Shown here one piece after another: positions 9,076-17,114 of a stretch of DNA of 64,000 bases. Source of the DNA: Pseudomonas sp. Seg1 (GTDB lineage Bacteria; Pseudomonadota; Gammaproteobacteria; Pseudomonadales; Pseudomonadaceae); the NCBI RefSeq assembly GCF_018326005.1, contig NZ_AP021903.1, positions 3,505,501-3,569,500 of the forward strand, written 5' to 3'. The position numbers were made by a program, and so were the translations under genes. The notes beneath the pieces were generated by a model. It was not told the origin of the DNA. It made no database searches and saw only the letters and a program-made list of their open reading frames with translations. The number at the start of each line of letters is the position of its first letter. The first letter of the stretch is position 1.

Positions 9076-10665
9076 ATGACTCGCATACGCAAGTGGCTAC
9101 CGAAACTCGCCCTGGTGGCAACCTCGGTGATGGCGCTGTCGGCAACCGCCACAGCGGCTGAAAAACCCAACATTCTGGTGATCTTCGGCGACGACATCGG
9201 CCAGACCAACATCAGTGCCTATTCGATGGGTGTGGTCGGCTACAAGACGCCGAACATCGACCGCATCGCCAAAGAAGGCATGATGTTCACCGACTACTAT
9301 GCGGAGAACAGCTGCACCGCCGGCCGTTCTTCTTTCATTACCGGACAAACGCCATTGCGTACCGGTCTGTCGAAAGTCGGCATTCCGGGCGCACCGGTGG
9401 GCCTGCAAAAACGTGACATCACCATCGCCCAGGCGCTCAAGGGCCTGGGTTACGCCACCGGGCAATTCGGCAAGAACCACTTGGGCGACAAGGATGAATA
9501 CCTGCCGACCAACCACGGTTTCGACGAGTTCTTCGGCAACCTGTATCACCTCAACGCCGAGGAAGAGCCTGAACGTCCGTATTGGCCAAAAGACGATGCC
9601 GAGTTCGTCAAGGCCAACACCCCGCGTGGCGTGATCCACAGCTTCGCCGATGGCAAGATCGAAGACACCGGTGCGCTGACCACCAAGCGCATGGAAACCA
9701 TCGACGACGAAACCACCGCCGCCGCTCAGGCGTTCATCGAGAAACAGGCCAAGGCGGACAAGCCGTTCTTCGTCTGGATGAACACGACGCGCATGCACGT
9801 GTTCACCCACGTACGTGATTCGATGAAGGGCCAGAGCGGCATGCCCGGCAACGAATACGCCGATGGCATGCTTGAGCACGACGCCGACGTCGGCAAACTG
9901 CTGAAAACCATCGATGACCTGAAAATCGCCGACAACACCATCGTCGTCTACACCACCGACAACGGCCCGAACCAGTTCTCCTGGCCGGACGCGGCGACCA
10001 CGCCGTTCCGCAACGAGAAGAACTCCAACTGGGAAGGTGCGTATCGGGTGCCGGCGATGATTCGCTGGCCGGGCAAGATCAAACCGGCTGAAGTGTCCAA
10101 CGAGCTGTTTTCGGGGATGGACTGGTTCCCGACCCTGCTCGCGGCGGCGGGTGATGCCGACGTCAAAGGCAAGCTGCTCAAGGGCTGGGCGCCAACGGCT
10201 GGCGGGACCAACTTCAAGGTGCACCTGGACGGGTTCAACCAATTGCCATACCTGACCGGCCAACAGCCTAAAGGCGAGCGCAAGGAGTTCTACTACTTCA
10301 ACGACGACGGCGTGCTGGTATCGATGCGCTTCGACAACTGGAAAGTGGTGTTCTGCGAGCAACGCGAACCAGGTGGTTTCCGCGTCTGGAGTGAACCGTT
10401 CGTGTGCCTGCGCGTACCGAAAATCCTCAACCTGAGAATGGACCCGTACGAGCGTGCCGACGTGGTTTCCGATCAGTACTACGATTGGCAGACCAAGAAC
10501 GTTTACCTCGCTGCGCAAGCGGTCCAGAAATCGGCAGCGTTCCTGCAAACCTTCATTGAATATCCACCGAGCCAGAAACCGGCCAGCTTCAGCATCGACC
10601 AGATCCGTGCTGCGGTTGACGCGAAAATCGCTGAAAAAATGAAAGCGGCACCGACTGCACAGTAA
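9076..10665 (+). CDS. Secreted arylsulfatase-family enzyme
   Basis: A 529-residue sulfatase with a signal peptide ending near residue 28 (TATAAEK). The N-terminal metal site FGDDIG is at about 37-42. The modified cysteine sits in CTAGR at about residues 80-84, which fits the C-X-A/P-X-R signal for conversion to formylglycine, and further sulfatase motifs follow (GQFGKNHLGD, YTTDNGPN). It should hydrolyse sulfate esters in the periplasm, scavenging sulfur or handling a sulfated ligand. A clear ribosome-binding site (AAGGAG) precedes the start. No formylglycine-generating enzyme gene is in the window. A strong hairpin terminator follows at 10678. Confidence 0.92.
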   Translation: MTRIRKWLPKLALVATSVMALSATATAAEKPNILVIFGDDIGQTNISAYSMGVVGYKTPNIDRIAKEGMMFTDYYAENSCTAGRSSFITGQTPLRTGLSKVGIPGAPVGLQKRDITIAQALKGLGYATGQFGKNHLGDKDEYLPTNHGFDEFFGNLYHLNAEEEPERPYWPKDDAEFVKANTPRGVIHSFADGKIEDTGALTTKRMETIDDETTAAAQAFIEKQAKADKPFFVWMNTTRMHVFTHVRDSMKGQSGMPGNEYADGMLEHDADVGKLLKTIDDLKIADNTIVVYTTDNGPNQFSWPDAATTPFRNEKNSNWEGAYRVPAMIRWPGKIKPAEVSNELFSGMDWFPTLLAAAGDADVKGKLLKGWAPTAGGTNFKVHLDGFNQLPYLTGQQPKGERKEFYYFNDDGVLVSMRFDNWKVVFCEQREPGGFRVWSEPFVCLRVPKILNLRMDPYERADVVSDQYYDWQTKNVYLAAQAVQKSAAFLQTFIEYPPSQKPASFSIDQIRAAVDAKIAEKMKAAPTAQ

Positions 10666-10677
10666 GACGCTCGACCG

Positions 10678-10710
10678 CCGCCCGCCCTCACCGGCGGGCG
10701 GACCTGTTTT
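10678..10710 (+). terminator. Rho-independent terminator after the sulfatase gene
   Basis: A 9-bp perfect GC stem (CCGCCCGCC / GGCGGGCGG) with a 6-nt loop is followed by ACCTG and five T residues. It starts 13 bp after the sulfatase stop. Confidence 0.85.
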
Positions 10711-10737
10711 TGATCTGGGACCGTATTGGCCCCAATC

Positions 10738-10893
10738 GCTGGCAAGCCAGCTCCCACAGGTATTGTGGCTGTTCACAAAAGATGTGTTCACCAAAGGTCC
10801 CTTTGGCAAGCCAGCTCCCACAGGTATTGTGGTTGTTCACAAAAGATGTGTTCACCAAAGATCCCTGTGGGAGCTGGCTTGCCAGCGATTGGC
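10738..10893. repeat. REP array with a 64-bp tandem duplication
   Basis: A unit of about 64 bp (GGCAAGCCAGCTCCCACAGG, then a spacer containing GTTCACAAAAGATGTGTTCACC) occurs at 10741 and again at 10805 with few differences. It is followed by the inverted REP arm at 10863-10890. The frame happens to be open through the array and joins the next gene, but the protein-like start is downstream at 10938. This is the whole content of the gap between the sulfatase and the MFS fusion gene. Confidence 0.92.
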
Positions 10894-10937
10894 CGGTACA
10901 GTCGCAGTTATTTTTGAACTGGAACAAGGCAACCGCA

Positions 10938-13442
10938 ATGTCCTCACGTATCGCCAGCAAGCCGTCGGCCATACCCGCTTCGCATACCGCTTCGCCGGCG
11001 CTGTTGATTCCTGCTCTGCTGCTGTGCATTTCCGGCGCCGCCGCGCTGGTCTATCAGGTGCTGTGGATCAAGCAGCTGTCGCTGGTGGTCGGTGTCGAGG
11101 TATACGCGATCACCACTGGCATCAGCGCGTTTTTCGCCGGGCTGGCCATCGGTGGCTGGTTATTCGGGCGTTGGGCCGATCGCCTGCAACAACCGGTGCT
11201 GCTGTATGCCGGGCTGGAAGTGTTGGTAGCGATATTGGGTGTCGGCGCGACCGTGGCCATGAGCCTGGCGGCCAGTCCGTTTGCCTGGCTACAGGGTCAC
11301 GTCGGCTTGCTGGCCTGGCTTTTGCCGTTTGCACTGGTCGACATCCCCGCCGTATTGATGGGCGGCACCCTCCCGGTGCTGGTGCGCGCGCTGGCGACTG
11401 ATGCGGGCAAGGCCGGTGGGCAGTTGTATGCGGCCAATACCCTTGGAGCGATAGTCGGCACGTTGCTCGCCGCGTTCGTGCTGATCGCCACTCTTGGCGT
11501 GCGCGGCAGTGCGTTGTTTGCGGCGATGCTCAATCTGCTCGCTGCAGCCGCTGCACTGGCCTGGCAGCGCCGCCAGCCGACAGCGGTTGAAGCGCCGGTC
11601 AAACATCACAGCGAGAAAGCCGCCGACCGCACCGCGTTGTGGCTGTACTCCATCGCCGGTGGCGTGGCGCTCGGGTATGAAGTGGTCTGGTCGCAATCAA
11701 TCGTGCAGTTCATGAGCACCCGCACCTATGCCTTCGCCGTGGTGCTGGCGACTTACCTGACCGGGCTGTTTATCGGCAGCGCCCTGCTCGCCCGTCGCGT
11801 CGAGCGCATTCGTGATCCGTGGGGCGTGTTCGGTTTGTTGATTGCCGGTGCCGGACTGATCGCGCTGGTGGAAATCGCCCTGCTAGGCCGCTGGCTGGTA
11901 CTGGCACAGACCCAGGCCGAGACGTGGTTGCTAAGTCTGGGCGCCAGCGAACTGGCGGGCATGAGTGCGCGTTTTGCCGTCGCGGCGTTGAGCATCGTGT
12001 TTGTGCCGACGCTGCTGCTCGGCGCGGCATTTCCGCTGGCCTTGCGCCTGAGTGTCGGCCACGAGCGGATCGGCCGTGGCGTCGGCGCCGTGGTGGCGTT
12101 CAACACGCTGGGCGGAATTATCGGCGTGATGCTCTGCGGCTTTGTGCTGATCCCGCTGCTGGGGCTGGTGCGCACCCTGGGCCTGTTGGCGATCATCGCG
12201 GCGGCGGTCGGTTACTTCGCGGTGCGCAAGGGCCACGGTGTGAAGAAAGGCCGGCGGCAGGCGGTAGTGGCGCTGGGTCTGGTCTCGGTGCTGTTCGCTG
12301 TGCTGACACCGGTCAACAAGATCGCCAATCTATTACCCGGCGCACGCAGCGGTACGCTGGCGTTTTATCAAGAAGGTCGCGGCGGAACCGTGGCAGTGGT
12401 CGCCCAAGGCAAAGGCGAGAACACCTTCCACCGTTTATACATCCAGGGGGTTTCCAACACCGGCGATGCCATGCCGTCGCTGCGCTACATGCGCATTCAA
12501 GCGCTGCTGCCGCTGTTGATTCATAACGGCGAACCGCGTTCGACACTGGTGATCGGCTTCGGCACCGGTATTACCGCCGGCGCCATGCTGCGTTATCCGG
12601 GGCTGGAGCATCGCGTGGTCGCCGAGTTGCTGCCGGCGGTGGTCAATGCTGCGCCGCTGTTCAACGGCAATTTCAATGCGGCCAGTGATCCCGGCGTCGA
12701 AGTGCGTCTGCGCGACGGGCGCCAGGAACTGCTGCGCAGCGAACAGACTTACGATCTGATCACCCTCGAACCGCCACCGCCGTCGGCGGCCGGTGTGGTC
12801 AACCTGTATTCGCGGGATTTCTACCAGTTGGCCGCCAGTCGCTTGCAATCCCAAGGCCTGGTCGCGCAATGGCTGCCGCTGCCGACGCAGAACATCGATG
12901 ACTCGCGCTCGCTGGTGCGCAGTTTCCTCGACGTCTTCCCCTACGCGAACCTCTGGACCAGCGAATTCCACGAAATGTTGCTGGTCGGTTCGATGCAGCC
13001 GATTGAACTGGACGTGGCGAAAATTACCGCGCGCTTCCAGCAGGACAGCGTGCGCGGCACTTTGCAGGATGTCGGCATCGGCTCGGCCGCCGCCCTGCTT
13101 TCGACCTGGGTCACTGACCGTAAAGGTCTGGAACGTTTCGCCGCCAGCGCTGCGGCGGTCACCGACGATCAACCGCGCATCGAGTACGCGCCGTGGGTGC
13201 GAGCCAAGGAAATCACCCGTGTACTGCCAGCGCTGCTCGATCTGTATCAGGCGCCGCCACTGTTGAACGCCGACGCCGGTTTCAATGAGCGGATGGCAGC
13301 GCATCGGCAGCGTCTGATGCAGTTCTATCGGGCGAGTCTGCATGCCTATGACGGCGATCGTGATGCCTGGGGTCGTGATATCCGCGAAGTGATGCGCGGT
13401 GACGGCGGCAATCCGTATTTCCGCTGGTTTATCGGTAACTGA
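10938..13442 (+). CDS. MFS-like / spermidine synthase fusion protein
   Basis: An 834-residue protein with two parts. The first about 520 residues hold many hydrophobic membrane helices of the major-facilitator-like type (ALVYQVLWIKQLSLVVG, FFAGLAIGGWLFGRWADR). The last about 300 residues are a spermidine-synthase-like Rossmann methyltransferase fold with the motif VIGFGTGITAGAML and a catalytic-domain segment ITLEPPPPSAAGVVNLYSRDFY. Such fusions are widespread but their substrate is not established. I chose the ATG at 10938 because the open frame upstream consists only of REP sequence. The gene is probably transcribed alone. Confidence 0.88.
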   Translation: MSSRIASKPSAIPASHTASPALLIPALLLCISGAAALVYQVLWIKQLSLVVGVEVYAITTGISAFFAGLAIGGWLFGRWADRLQQPVLLYAGLEVLVAILGVGATVAMSLAASPFAWLQGHVGLLAWLLPFALVDIPAVLMGGTLPVLVRALATDAGKAGGQLYAANTLGAIVGTLLAAFVLIATLGVRGSALFAAMLNLLAAAAALAWQRRQPTAVEAPVKHHSEKAADRTALWLYSIAGGVALGYEVVWSQSIVQFMSTRTYAFAVVLATYLTGLFIGSALLARRVERIRDPWGVFGLLIAGAGLIALVEIALLGRWLVLAQTQAETWLLSLGASELAGMSARFAVAALSIVFVPTLLLGAAFPLALRLSVGHERIGRGVGAVVAFNTLGGIIGVMLCGFVLIPLLGLVRTLGLLAIIAAAVGYFAVRKGHGVKKGRRQAVVALGLVSVLFAVLTPVNKIANLLPGARSGTLAFYQEGRGGTVAVVAQGKGENTFHRLYIQGVSNTGDAMPSLRYMRIQALLPLLIHNGEPRSTLVIGFGTGITAGAMLRYPGLEHRVVAELLPAVVNAAPLFNGNFNAASDPGVEVRLRDGRQELLRSEQTYDLITLEPPPPSAAGVVNLYSRDFYQLAASRLQSQGLVAQWLPLPTQNIDDSRSLVRSFLDVFPYANLWTSEFHEMLLVGSMQPIELDVAKITARFQQDSVRGTLQDVGIGSAAALLSTWVTDRKGLERFAASAAAVTDDQPRIEYAPWVRAKEITRVLPALLDLYQAPPLLNADAGFNERMAAHRQRLMQFYRASLHAYDGDRDAWGRDIREVMRGDGGNPYFRWFIGN

Positions 13443-13542
13443 ACGGCGACTGAGGACTTTTCGACGCGAAACAGGTAGGGTGCGCAAAATCAAATTGCCA
13501 CCACTGGACCGCGTCGCAGGTTTTCATGGAGTTGTACACGCA

Positions 13543-15180
13543 ATGAGTTGCTGGACCGTCCTTGGCCTTTCGGCCGACGCCGATACGCGCAGTATCAAAC
13601 GCCAATACGCCGCCCTGCTCAAAAAAACCCGTCCGGACGAAGATCCGGAGGGGTTTCAGCGCCTGCGCGATGCGTATGAACAAGCCCTCAATGACAAGGA
13701 ATGGGCACAGTTCCACGCAGACCGTGAAGCCCCCGAGCCTGACGCCAGCCAATGGGACTTGACCGGCCTGACCGTGGTCGAAGCCGATGCCCTGCAACTG
13801 GTCACGCGCTCGCTGGACGGTATCAGCCTCGAAGAACTGCGCCAGCGTCACGCACTCGCCGTCGAGCAAGGGTGTGCGCACATCCTCGAAGAAACCCTGT
13901 TGCAGCATTGCATCGAACAACCGCAATCGTCCGGGCCGCTGGTGGATTGGGCGGTGCAGCAGTATCACTGGTTCAGTGCCTGGCAACGCCTTGAGCTGGA
14001 CGAAGAATCCGTTGAACTGCTGCTGGCTCAACAGCGTGAGCGCGTCACCCAGCCCCTGTGCGATGCACTTGAGCAGCAAGACAGTGAAGCTTTTTTGCAG
14101 GCTTACCAGGATCGCGTCAACGTCCTCTGGCTTGAAGGCGAAGTGCACCGACAATGGTTCAACCGCTTTTTGAGTCAGTTGCTGCTGGACAGCCGTTACT
14201 GGTCTGCGCACATTTTCGAGCAGGTTTGCGCCGGCCAGGGCTGGCACGCAGGCCCGTCGAACCGCTGCCCCGAAAGCGAATGGAAACGACTGGTCGCGCG
14301 CCATGAGGCGCCGATTTTTCTGGCGCGACAGCGCCAGCTCGCCCAGGAACCGCTCGCCACGCCGCAACACCGCGCCGCACGCCTGTTGCTCGGCAGCGGC
14401 CCGTTCAGTCAGCGCCGCGCCCTGGCCCGGCGCCTGCACGAGGAGGACTGGGCTCAGTGCCGACAGTTGAGTTCAGCGCTGTACGCCAACACGCCCGAGA
14501 TCTGGGCGGACATGCCCGGCGGCACCGCGTTCTTCTGGCGCGATTGGGAAACCCGTTTCAACGACTGGCCAACCTACGTGGGCGTCGTGCTGGCCTGCCT
14601 GATCGGCGCATTTACCCACTTCATCCCGCAGGGTCTGCGTCTCAGCGGGCTGATCAATATCGTCATGATCACAACGGTGGTGTTTGCAGTGATCGGCGCC
14701 GGGCTCAATTGGCTGGTGCATAATTTTGCCCATCGCTGGTGGGTGCTGGATGACCGGCTCAGTGCGCGGCTTTGCCTGGGTTTCGCCGCTGAGTCACCGC
14801 CGTTCGGGGTCCTGCGCGATCTGATTCCCTGTGCACTGATGGTGGCCGGGTTGAGCTGGTTTTTCGGCCCGATCGCCGGCGTAGTGTACGCCACGACGTT
14901 GGCGACTTTCGGGCTGATACGTCGGCGGCAGGTCAAGCCACACGTTTCCTGGGAACAGACCAACCCGCTGCTGAAAGTCTGTCTGACGACCCTCGCGACC
15001 ATGCTGTTGATCGTTGTGCTCGGCGTGATCAATGTGATCGGCAGCCAAGGCACGGTCAAGCGCAACCAGGGGCTGCAACCCTGGACCGAACGCTTGTGCA
15101 GTCGCATGCCGGCGACCACCGCTGAATGCAGCGCACCGGCAACCGTTGAACAGTGGTACGGCAAGGAGGCGCACCCATGA
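13543..15180 (+). CDS. J-like domain membrane protein lacking the HPD motif
   Basis: A 545-residue protein beginning with a J-domain-like module at residues 1-50 (WTVLGLSADADTRSIKRQYA, then RPDEDPEGFQRLRDAYEQA). The His-Pro-Asp motif that stimulates Hsp70 ATPase is replaced by Arg-Pro-Asp, so ordinary co-chaperone activity is doubtful. The middle is helical and charged, and the last third contains four or more membrane segments. I used the ATG at 13543, which starts exactly at the J-like module, instead of the longer open frame. The stop overlaps the next gene (ATGA), indicating a two-gene unit with the DUF3829-like protein. Confidence 0.82.
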   Translation: MSCWTVLGLSADADTRSIKRQYAALLKKTRPDEDPEGFQRLRDAYEQALNDKEWAQFHADREAPEPDASQWDLTGLTVVEADALQLVTRSLDGISLEELRQRHALAVEQGCAHILEETLLQHCIEQPQSSGPLVDWAVQQYHWFSAWQRLELDEESVELLLAQQRERVTQPLCDALEQQDSEAFLQAYQDRVNVLWLEGEVHRQWFNRFLSQLLLDSRYWSAHIFEQVCAGQGWHAGPSNRCPESEWKRLVARHEAPIFLARQRQLAQEPLATPQHRAARLLLGSGPFSQRRALARRLHEEDWAQCRQLSSALYANTPEIWADMPGGTAFFWRDWETRFNDWPTYVGVVLACLIGAFTHFIPQGLRLSGLINIVMITTVVFAVIGAGLNWLVHNFAHRWWVLDDRLSARLCLGFAAESPPFGVLRDLIPCALMVAGLSWFFGPIAGVVYATTLATFGLIRRRQVKPHVSWEQTNPLLKVCLTTLATMLLIVVLGVINVIGSQGTVKRNQGLQPWTERLCSRMPATTAECSAPATVEQWYGKEAHP

Positions 15181-16181
15181 ATACCAAACTGCTGTTCCCG
15201 ATCGGTCTGGTGATCGGTATCGTCGTCATGGGTTTGACCGGCGCCAGTCGCCCCTTCTCCCAACTCGACCTCTGGCTCGATCAACGCGATGCGCCGGTCA
15301 CCGCCCAAGCCAATGCCTTGAGCCCGCTGATTGCCTGCATTAATCGGGTCGACGTGCAATGGCGCGTGGCTTATGACCTCTACAAGACCCCACAGCCACC
15401 TCGGCAGATCACCGAGCAATGGTTGCGCAGCCTCAGCGATTTTGAAGACAGCGATGCGCACAATGTGCGCGACATCCAGCGTGACCTGTGCTCCAGGCGT
15501 CTCGCTGAAAAGCTCGAGCTGTTGGCGTATCAGCCGGAACTGGCACAAACGGCAAATGCCTACGCTCGCGCGCTGGACCAGGTGGCGATGACGATACCAA
15601 GCGGCCGGTTTGACCGGGAAGCGAGCTTTGTCACCGGGACACAGAATGCCGCGGCCCTCATTGTCGAAAATGTTTTTATTCCGCCCGTGGCAGACAGTTA
15701 CAACAGCGCTTCAATCGCACTGAGAGAAAGCCTGTTGCCCCTCGATGCCGCGCAGCGACCCGAACAGTTGAAGCGCCTGGAAGAACGCGTGGGCAAGGAC
15801 ATCCACTGGTATTTGCTGGCCTATATGATCCAGGCGCGAGAGACCATCGATTTGCTCGATGCAGCCATGAAAAACCGCACGCTGACTCCGCAACTGCTGG
15901 CCGACACCACGGCAAAACTGCAACAAGCCTGGGATCGTCGGGAACCCTTTCTTGTCGCGCAAACGAGTGGCGGTTTCCAGACCAAGACTGACGCGGCACG
16001 GGATCTGTGGTTGTACATCGGCAAGCCGTCGACCGTCTATCTACAGGCGTTGAACACTCTGCACAAGGACTGGCAGGAACACGCCCCACCGCAGCGCCTG
16101 CGCGACGACTTCTACACGGTCGGCCGCAGTTACGATGGGCTGCTCAGCTACTACAACCGCAGGGCCAGAGCCGAGTTCTGA
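15177..16181 (+). CDS. DUF3829-like envelope protein
   Basis: A 334-residue protein with one N-terminal hydrophobic segment (residues 5-22, LLFPIGLVIGIVVMGLTGAS) that acts as a signal or anchor, followed by a long, mostly helical soluble part. The region starting NALSPLIACINRVDVQW resembles DUF3829 proteins, which are lipoprotein or periplasmic proteins without a known role. Its start overlaps the stop of the J-like gene, so the two are probably made together and may form one membrane complex. I am moderately sure of the family and cannot assign a function. Confidence 0.7.
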   Translation: MNTKLLFPIGLVIGIVVMGLTGASRPFSQLDLWLDQRDAPVTAQANALSPLIACINRVDVQWRVAYDLYKTPQPPRQITEQWLRSLSDFEDSDAHNVRDIQRDLCSRRLAEKLELLAYQPELAQTANAYARALDQVAMTIPSGRFDREASFVTGTQNAAALIVENVFIPPVADSYNSASIALRESLLPLDAAQRPEQLKRLEERVGKDIHWYLLAYMIQARETIDLLDAAMKNRTLTPQLLADTTAKLQQAWDRREPFLVAQTSGGFQTKTDAARDLWLYIGKPSTVYLQALNTLHKDWQEHAPPQRLRDDFYTVGRSYDGLLSYYNRRARAEF

Positions 16182-16227
16182 GGCCGCACGCGGGATCGCT
16201 CACCCTGAACGATCCCGCTGCCGGATC

Positions 16228-16899
16228 TTACTTCGCCTTGAGTTTGAGGTAGGACTGATGCAAGTCCGAAGCCCAGCCATCGATCACGCCTTTGACGTCA
16301 TTGGCTTTCATCACTTGCGAATCGTTTTCCAGTGGTTTACCGGTACCTTTGCGCACCACCTGGGCGACGACTTTGTTGTTGCCGCCGTCGAGGAATACCG
16401 CTTCGGTGGCCAGGGTGGTTTCCTGATCGCGGATGCCGCTAGCGGTACTGACCGCTGCTGCCACCAGCGCAATCGGAATGACTTCGTAAGGCTTGAGGCC
16501 TTCGGTCTTGCTGCTCACCGCAGTGATTGCCGCACGCACCACGATCACCCCTGGGCCAGGACCGGCGGCCAGTGGCAGCGACTTGCCGATTTCGCGTTTG
16601 AGTGCCTGATCGTAATAGCTGGTGATGCCGTTGAGGGTCTGCTGCGGAATCTTCGTGGTCGGTTGCGGTTTTGGATAGAGCTGGGTCGGTTCGATATAGA
16701 CGCTGGTGAATTTGTTGATATCGACTTTCGGATCGATCCAGCGCATCACTTCGGCGCCGGACGGCGACTTGGCCTCCTTGAGCTGGCTGTAGTCCTTGAG
16801 AAACCCGGAGTATTCATCGGGAGCAACGGTTTTGCTCGAGCAGCCGACCACGCCGAGGGTGGCGATGCAGAGCGTGCCCATCATTACTGCTAGCTTCAT
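16228..16899 (-). CDS. DUF3313 family lipoprotein
   Basis: A 223-residue lipoprotein. The signal peptide ends in a clear lipobox, LGVVGC, with cysteine near residue 20. I chose the ATG at 16899 because it gives a compact signal (MKLAVMMGTLCIATLGVVGC). The body, with IDPKVDINKFTSVYIEPTQL and a C-terminal part on handling of a degradable or variable ligand, matches the DUF3313 family, whose role is unknown. It is convergent with the DUF3829 gene and divergent from the cytochrome gene, with about 215 bp between the latter starts holding both promoters. No specific operator is evident there. Confidence 0.8.
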   Translation of the reverse strand: MKLAVMMGTLCIATLGVVGCSSKTVAPDEYSGFLKDYSQLKEAKSPSGAEVMRWIDPKVDINKFTSVYIEPTQLYPKPQPTTKIPQQTLNGITSYYDQALKREIGKSLPLAAGPGPGVIVVRAAITAVSSKTEGLKPYEVIPIALVAAAVSTASGIRDQETTLATEAVFLDGGNNKVVAQVVRKGTGKPLENDSQVMKANDVKGVIDGWASDLHQSYLKLKAK

Positions 16900-17114
16900 G
16901 CTGTAACTCCTGTCAGAAGGCCTGAATGTATTGCTTGAGGGGGTGCTACAGGTATAGCCAAAACCTCGGCAATTGCGATTCGAAATCACAAAATTCATGC
17001 AAGACTGCGCGGCGCCTCACACGTGTCATTTGACAGACGCCGGGCATCCGGCAAAGCTGCACCGAGCTTGAACGCACGCCAGACGGCAAATGCACCTGGA
17101 CTACGGAAGTCGCA

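Noticed and set aside
9097..10821. Open frame of 574 codons on the strand opposite the sulfatase gene
   Set aside because: It is a shadow of the high-GC sulfatase gene; it has no family features, and the sulfatase motifs are clear on the plus strand.
10738..10893. CRISPR-like array
   Set aside because: The repeats are REP palindromes with a duplicated spacer, not regular short repeats with unique spacers, and no cas gene is present.
10710..10937. Upstream extension of the MFS-synthase fusion gene
   Set aside because: The extension consists of REP repeats and terminator flank. Protein character starts only at the ATG at 10938.
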